In this document: piece by piece, positions 60,584 through 64,000 of the stretch
Numbering within the stretch: the stretch's first letter is position 1
How the letters are laid out: each line of letters starts with the position of its first letter
Source: Desulfofustis limnaeus
GTDB lineage: Bacteria; Desulfobacterota; Desulfobulbia; Desulfobulbales; Desulfocapsaceae
NCBI RefSeq assembly: GCF_023169885.1
Contig: NZ_AP025516.1
Location: 2,638,501 to 2,702,500, forward strand
DNA length: 64,000 nt
Direction of reading: 5' to 3'
Notes under the pieces: model-generated
Databases searched by the model: none
The model's input: the letters and a program-made list of their open reading frames with translations, nothing else
Told to the model about the DNA's origin: nothing
Made by a program: the position numbers and the translations under genes

Positions 60584-63217
60584 ATGCAATTCGACAAGTT
60601 CACACTCAAATCGCAGGAAGCGATCCAAACGGCCCAACAACATGCCGTCGATCATCATAACCAGGAGATAACTGCGGCCCACCTGACCAAGGCCATCCTC
60701 GAACAACCCGAGGGCGTGGTCGTTCCGGCCTTGCAGAAAATGGGGATAGCCCCGGCACGACTACTAGCCGACGCCAACACTCAGATCTCTTCGCTGTCGA
60801 AGGTGTCGGGTTCCGGGGCCGGACAGGTGTATCTGTCCGTCGAGCTGAAACGGGTGCTCGACGGCGCCTTTGCCGCCGCCAGCCAGATGCAGGACGACTA
60901 TGTCAGCCAGGAGCATGTCTTTCTCAGTCTGATCAAGGACGGCAAGCACAGTCTGGCAACAACCTTCAAGTCGCTTGGCATCAACGAGAAGAGTTTTCTC
61001 CAGGCATTAGCCACCATCCGCGGCAGCCAGCGGGTAACCGACCCCTATCCGGAAGACAAGTACCAGGCCCTGGAGAAATACGGCAAGAATCTCACCGATA
61101 TCGCCAAACGGGGAAAACTCGATCCGGTCATTGGCCGAGACGAGGAGATCCGCAGGATCATTCAGGTCCTGTCCCGACGGACCAAAAATAACCCGGTGCT
61201 GATTGGCGAACCCGGCGTCGGCAAGACCGCCATCGTCGAAGGGCTGGCCCAGCGTATCGTTAACGGGGACATCCCCGCCACCCTGCAGGGCAAGCAGGTG
61301 ATAACGCTGGATCTCGGGTCTCTGGTGGCTGGAGCCAAATACCGCGGGGAATTCGAAGACCGGTTAAAGGCCGTTCTCAAAGAAGTGGAGAAACGTAGCG
61401 GCGAGATCATCCTGTTCATCGATGAAATCCACACCCTGGTGGGAGCCGGGGCGGCCGAAGGCTCGATGGATGCCTCCAACATGCTCAAACCGGCATTGGC
61501 CCGAGGAGAACTGCACTGCGTTGGCGCCACCACCCTCGACGAATACCGCAAGTACATCGAGAAAGACAGTGCCCTGGAGCGGCGGTTTCAACCGGTCATG
61601 GTGCAGGAACCGAGCGAAGAGGATTCCATCGCCATCCTCCGCGGCATCAAGGAGAAATACGAGATCCACCATGGCGTCAGGATCCAGGATGCCGCCACGG
61701 TGGCCGCGGTAACCCTGTCCAGCCGTTACATTACCGACCGCTTTCTCCCCGACAAGGCCATCGACCTGATCGATGAAGCCGCGTCCCGTTTACGCATCGA
61801 GATCGATTCCATGCCCACCGAAATAGATGAGCTGGAACGACAGCGGATTAAGCTCGAAATCGAACAGGAGGCCTTGAAAAAGGAGAAAGACAAGGCCTCG
61901 AAAGATCGACTCGAGGAATTACAGCGCCGCATCGGCGACCTCAACGACCGGCTCAACGGCATGAAGGCCCAATGGTCGTTAGAACGCGAGACCATCGGCC
62001 GGATCAGGAAGATCAAGGCCGATATCGAACAGGCCCATCTGGAATCCCAGCAAGCGGAGCGCCAGGGCAACCTGAGCCGGGTCGCCGAACTTCGCTACGG
62101 CACCATCGTCGCACTGGAAAAACAGATGGTGCAGGAAAACCAGCGCTTGCAGGAGATCCAGGCCGGGCACCAGATGCTCAAGGAAGAGGTGAGTGCCGAG
62201 GACGTAGCCGCAGTGGTTGCCAAATGGACCTCAATCCCTGTCGACAAACTGCTTGAAGGCGAGAAGGAAAAACTGCTGCAGGCTGAGAGCGTGTTGAAGC
62301 GCCGGGTCATCGGCCAGCAGGAGGCGATCGTCGCCGTAGCCAACGCCGTCCGTCGAGCCCGGGCAGGCCTGCAAGACCCGGACCGCCCCCTCGGCTCCTT
62401 CATTTTTCTTGGCCCGACCGGCGTCGGCAAGACAGAGTTGGCCCGCTCCCTGGCCGACTTCCTGTTCGACAGCGAACAGGCCATGATCCGAATCGACATG
62501 TCCGAGTTCATGGAGAAGCATTCGGTGGCTCGGCTCATCGGGGCGCCCCCCGGCTACGTGGGGTATGACGAAGGGGGATATCTCACCGAAGCGGTACGAC
62601 GACGGCCTTATTCCGTCATCCTGCTCGACGAGATCGAAAAGGCCCATCCGGATGTCTTCAACGTCCTGTTGCAAGTGCTGGACGATGGCCGGATGACCGA
62701 CGGCAAAGGCCGGACTGTGGACTTCAAGAACACCATCCTGATCATGACCTCCAACCTGGGCAGCGATCTGATCATGCGGATGACCGAGGAACACGCCAAC
62801 GAGCAGACGATTCGCCTGCAGATCGAGGATATCCTGCATCGACAGTTCAAGCCGGAATTTCTCAACCGCATCGACGAGACTATCATTTTCAAATCGTTGA
62901 GTCGTGACGACATGGTCGCCATCGTCGATATCCAGCTCCGTCGCCTGGCCAAGCGCCTGCACGATCGCAAGGTGATCATCAGGTTCAGCAAAAACGCCAA
63001 ACAGCATTTGGTTGCTGCCGGTTACAACCCGCTTTTTGGGGCCCGACCGCTCAAACGAGCCATCCAGAAGCTGGTGGAGGATCCGCTGGCCATGGAGATC
63101 CTCGAGGGACGGTTTCAGGAAGACGATGTTGTCATGGTTGATGCCGACAACAGTGGCATTATCTTCACCAAGGTCAAAGAAGAACCGTCAGTGCTCGAAG
63201 CGGAACTGGTCGATTGA
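60584..63217 (+). CDS. clpB: ClpB disaggregase
   Basis: ClpB with DnaK pulls proteins out of aggregates. The 877-residue protein has the N-domain ([29 protein letters not shown]), AAA1 with [16 protein letters not shown] (Walker A, about 207-214) and [21 protein letters not shown], the coiled-coil middle domain (about 410-530) and AAA2 with [16 protein letters not shown] (about 609-617), [16 protein letters not shown] and [11 protein letters not shown]. Length is normal (about 860). The ATG follows GGGAGACAAG. Sole gene between two transcription-related signals; the following 90 bases contain an inverted repeat. Confidence 0.97.
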   Translation: MQFDKFTLKSQEAIQTAQQHAVDHHNQEITAAHLTKAILEQPEGVVVPALQKMGIAPARLLADANTQISSLSKVSGSGAGQVYLSVELKRVLDGAFAAASQMQDDYVSQEHVFLSLIKDGKHSLATTFKSLGINEKSFLQALATIRGSQRVTDPYPEDKYQALEKYGKNLTDIAKRGKLDPVIGRDEEIRRIIQVLSRRTKNNPVLIGEPGVGKTAIVEGLAQRIVNGDIPATLQGKQVITLDLGSLVAGAKYRGEFEDRLKAVLKEVEKRSGEIILFIDEIHTLVGAGAAEGSMDASNMLKPALARGELHCVGATTLDEYRKYIEKDSALERRFQPVMVQEPSEEDSIAILRGIKEKYEIHHGVRIQDAATVAAVTLSSRYITDRFLPDKAIDLIDEAASRLRIEIDSMPTEIDELERQRIKLEIEQEALKKEKDKASKDRLEELQRRIGDLNDRLNGMKAQWSLERETIGRIRKIKADIEQAHLESQQAERQGNLSRVAELRYGTIVALEKQMVQENQRLQEIQAGHQMLKEEVSAEDVAAVVAKWTSIPVDKLLEGEKEKLLQAESVLKRRVIGQQEAIVAVANAVRRARAGLQDPDRPLGSFIFLGPTGVGKTELARSLADFLFDSEQAMIRIDMSEFMEKHSVARLIGAPPGYVGYDEGGYLTEAVRRRPYSVILLDEIEKAHPDVFNVLLQVLDDGRMTDGKGRTVDFKNTILIMTSNLGSDLIMRMTEEHANEQTIRLQIEDILHRQFKPEFLNRIDETIIFKSLSRDDMVAIVDIQLRRLAKRLHDRKVIIRFSKNAKQHLVAAGYNPLFGARPLKRAIQKLVEDPLAMEILEGRFQEDDVVMVDADNSGIIFTKVKEEPSVLEAELVD

Positions 63218-63244
63218 CGGCTTTCTCCCTTTACCTTTAGCGGC

Positions 63245-63290
63245 GAATATGGTTGCATGCTGACATTTTCAGAAGCAGGCAACCATATTC
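63245..63290. repeat. Nested inverted repeat after clpB
   Basis: GAATATGGTTGC (63245-63256) and its exact inverse (63279-63290) bracket a 22-base centre that itself contains CTGA-CATTT-TCAG (63260-63272). No T run follows, so it is not a standard terminator. It ends 18 bases before the thioesterase ATG. Confidence 0.6.
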
Positions 63291-63307
63291 TCTAGGGATG
63301 TCGGGTC

Positions 63308-63784
63308 ATGTCCGAATATCATTGCCAGGTGATCATGTCACACGTCATGTTGCCCACCCACGCCAATCCGGACGGGAACATTCATGGCGGCGACATCATG
63401 AAACTGATCGACGACGCGGCCAGCGTGGTGGCGATCAAACACGCCCGCACCACAGTCGTCACCGCCTCCATTGACCGCCTTGATTTTCACCGCCCGGTGT
63501 ATATCGGCAACCTGTTAATCCTCAAGGCCTCGTTGAACGCGGTCGGCAGGACATCCATGGAGATCGGGGTTCGCGTTGAGGCTGAAGACCTGCGCGCTGG
63601 AATCGTGCGCCATATTGCCTCGGCTTACTTGACCTTTGTTGCTTTGGACGATAATCATCGGCCGACGCCTGTTCCCGCGTACCAGCCGGAAACCCCCGAA
63701 GCAATCAGGCGTAGTAGACAGGCCCAGGAACGGAAAGTCTGTTTCTTCAACAGCAGAACAACCACCACCAAAGAGCAACCATGA
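63308..63784 (+). CDS. Hotdog-fold acyl-CoA thioesterase (YciA/BFIT type)
   Basis: The 158-residue protein has one hotdog domain: MLPTHANPDGNIHGGDIMKLIDDAASVVA with the catalytic Asn/His-Gly-Gly/Asp region (about residues 14-42), VTASIDRLDFHRPVYIGN, LKASLNAVGRTSMEIGVRV and SAYLTFVALD. This is the acyl-CoA hydrolase pattern of YciA and BFIT proteins, which cleave acyl-CoA to free acid and CoA. AGGG lies before the ATG. Its stop overlaps by ATGA the next gene, so the two are coupled. Chain-length preference is not evident. Confidence 0.9.
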   Translation: MSEYHCQVIMSHVMLPTHANPDGNIHGGDIMKLIDDAASVVAIKHARTTVVTASIDRLDFHRPVYIGNLLILKASLNAVGRTSMEIGVRVEAEDLRAGIVRHIASAYLTFVALDDNHRPTPVPAYQPETPEAIRRSRQAQERKVCFFNSRTTTTKEQP

Positions 63785-64000
63785 GTGAAGACGTAGATTC
63801 ATTGACCGTTCAGTACGAAGAAAATGGCGTTGTCCTGGTCAAGGAGGTCGACAAGGAAATTTTATCAAAAGGCGCCTGGGCCACCGTCTTGTTCCGCTAT
63901 CGTAACCTCAACAAGGCGACCGGAGATTTTGGCGAGGACATGTACTCCATCAGACGTTACCAGAAACGCCAGGGCGCCTATATTCCCAAATCAAAGTTCA
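63781..64000 (+). CDS. Conserved hypothetical protein, N-terminal part, cut by window edge
   Basis: The first 73 codons read MSEDVDSLTVQYEENGVVLV, then KEVDKEILSKGAWATVLFRYRNLNKATGDFG and EDMYSIRRYQKRQGAYIPKSKF. The region is beta-rich with no signal peptide; the pattern resembles a small conserved protein in deltaproteobacteria that I cannot name. The ATG overlaps the thioesterase stop (ATGA), and the coding is in the same style as the neighbours, so it is a real gene. The function is unknown. Confidence 0.7.
   Translation, partial: MSEDVDSLTVQYEENGVVLVKEVDKEILSKGAWATVLFRYRNLNKATGDFGEDMYSIRRYQKRQGAYIPKSKF

Noticed and set aside
1..64000. tRNA, rRNA, tmRNA, CRISPR array, insertion sequence or prophage
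   Set aside because: No T-loop-type GGTTCRANYCC with matching acceptor stem, no repeat-spacer pattern, no transposase or phage genes were seen in either strand.

Overview
This 64 kb window is chromosomal DNA from a GC-rich, Gram-negative anaerobe, most likely a Desulfobulbales-type member of the Desulfobacterota (former Deltaproteobacteria). The evidence is an outer-membrane gene set (SurA-like chaperone, TolC/RND pump, YdbH/YnbE/YdbL), a CcsA/CcdA System II cytochrome c apparatus next to heme and siroheme genes, a 'mixed' group III phosphofructokinase, a diverged biotin-carrier/biotin-ligase pair, and an in-frame UGA (selenocysteine) gene of the HesB/IscA type. Assignment to order rests on general knowledge of these families, not on a search. 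The DNA is almost all housekeeping core. I see no phage, insertion sequence, CRISPR array, rRNA or tRNA gene.

Layout. 1-6.1 kb (minus): 5' part of a tail-specific protease (prc); a compact tetrapyrrole/cytochrome operon uppP-methyltransferase-siroheme synthase-ccsA-hemA-hypothetical; a small secreted protein with its own terminator. 6.3-12.1 kb: TlpA-like thioredoxin, SurA-like isomerase, RodZ, RecO, then (minus) an anchored hypothetical, a biotinyl-domain protein and its probable ligase. 12.6-19.6 kb: ydbH-ynbE-ydbL followed directly by cmoA-cmoB (tRNA wobble cmo5U) and a SLOG-like protein, facing a ModF-type ABC ATPase. 19.9-27.2 kb: carA-carB, ftsH, folP. 27.3-30 kb: FHA protein, RarD, CcdA. 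30.3-36.9 kb: tetR-MFP-RND-TolC efflux operon with a clear promoter. 37-42 kb: an HDOD-REC-GGDEF protein converging on a BarA-like hybrid kinase. 42-49.6 kb: PflX-like radical SAM protein, an acyltransferase, a DamX-like AAA-SPOR protein, Aat, a zinc-ribbon TSCPD protein, and an RSH enzyme whose synthetase half looks dead. 49.9-57.7 kb: RNase R, a small membrane protein, TrmJ, a 1098-residue STAND/BTAD regulator, and an orphan flagellar-rod-like protein. 57.9-64 kb: an endonuclease III/MagIII-like glycosylase, phosphofructokinase, the HesB-like selenoprotein with its SECIS hairpin, ClpB, an acyl-CoA thioesterase, and the start of an unrecognised protein.

The best hidden item is the selenoprotein at 59978-60313. 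Its UGA codon 35 falls on the Fe-S ligand cysteine position of IscA, is followed immediately by a hairpin shaped like a bacterial SECIS, and would be annotated as two broken reading frames by standard gene callers. Other points worth attention are the hydrolase-only RSH protein, the biotin carrier/ligase pair with altered motifs, the ydbH-ynbE-ydbL-cmoAB cluster, the stand-alone TSCPD protein, the ModF homolog with a degenerate first ATPase, and several strong inverted repeats (747-774, 6134-6152, 18161-18211, 19730-19765, 63245-63290).
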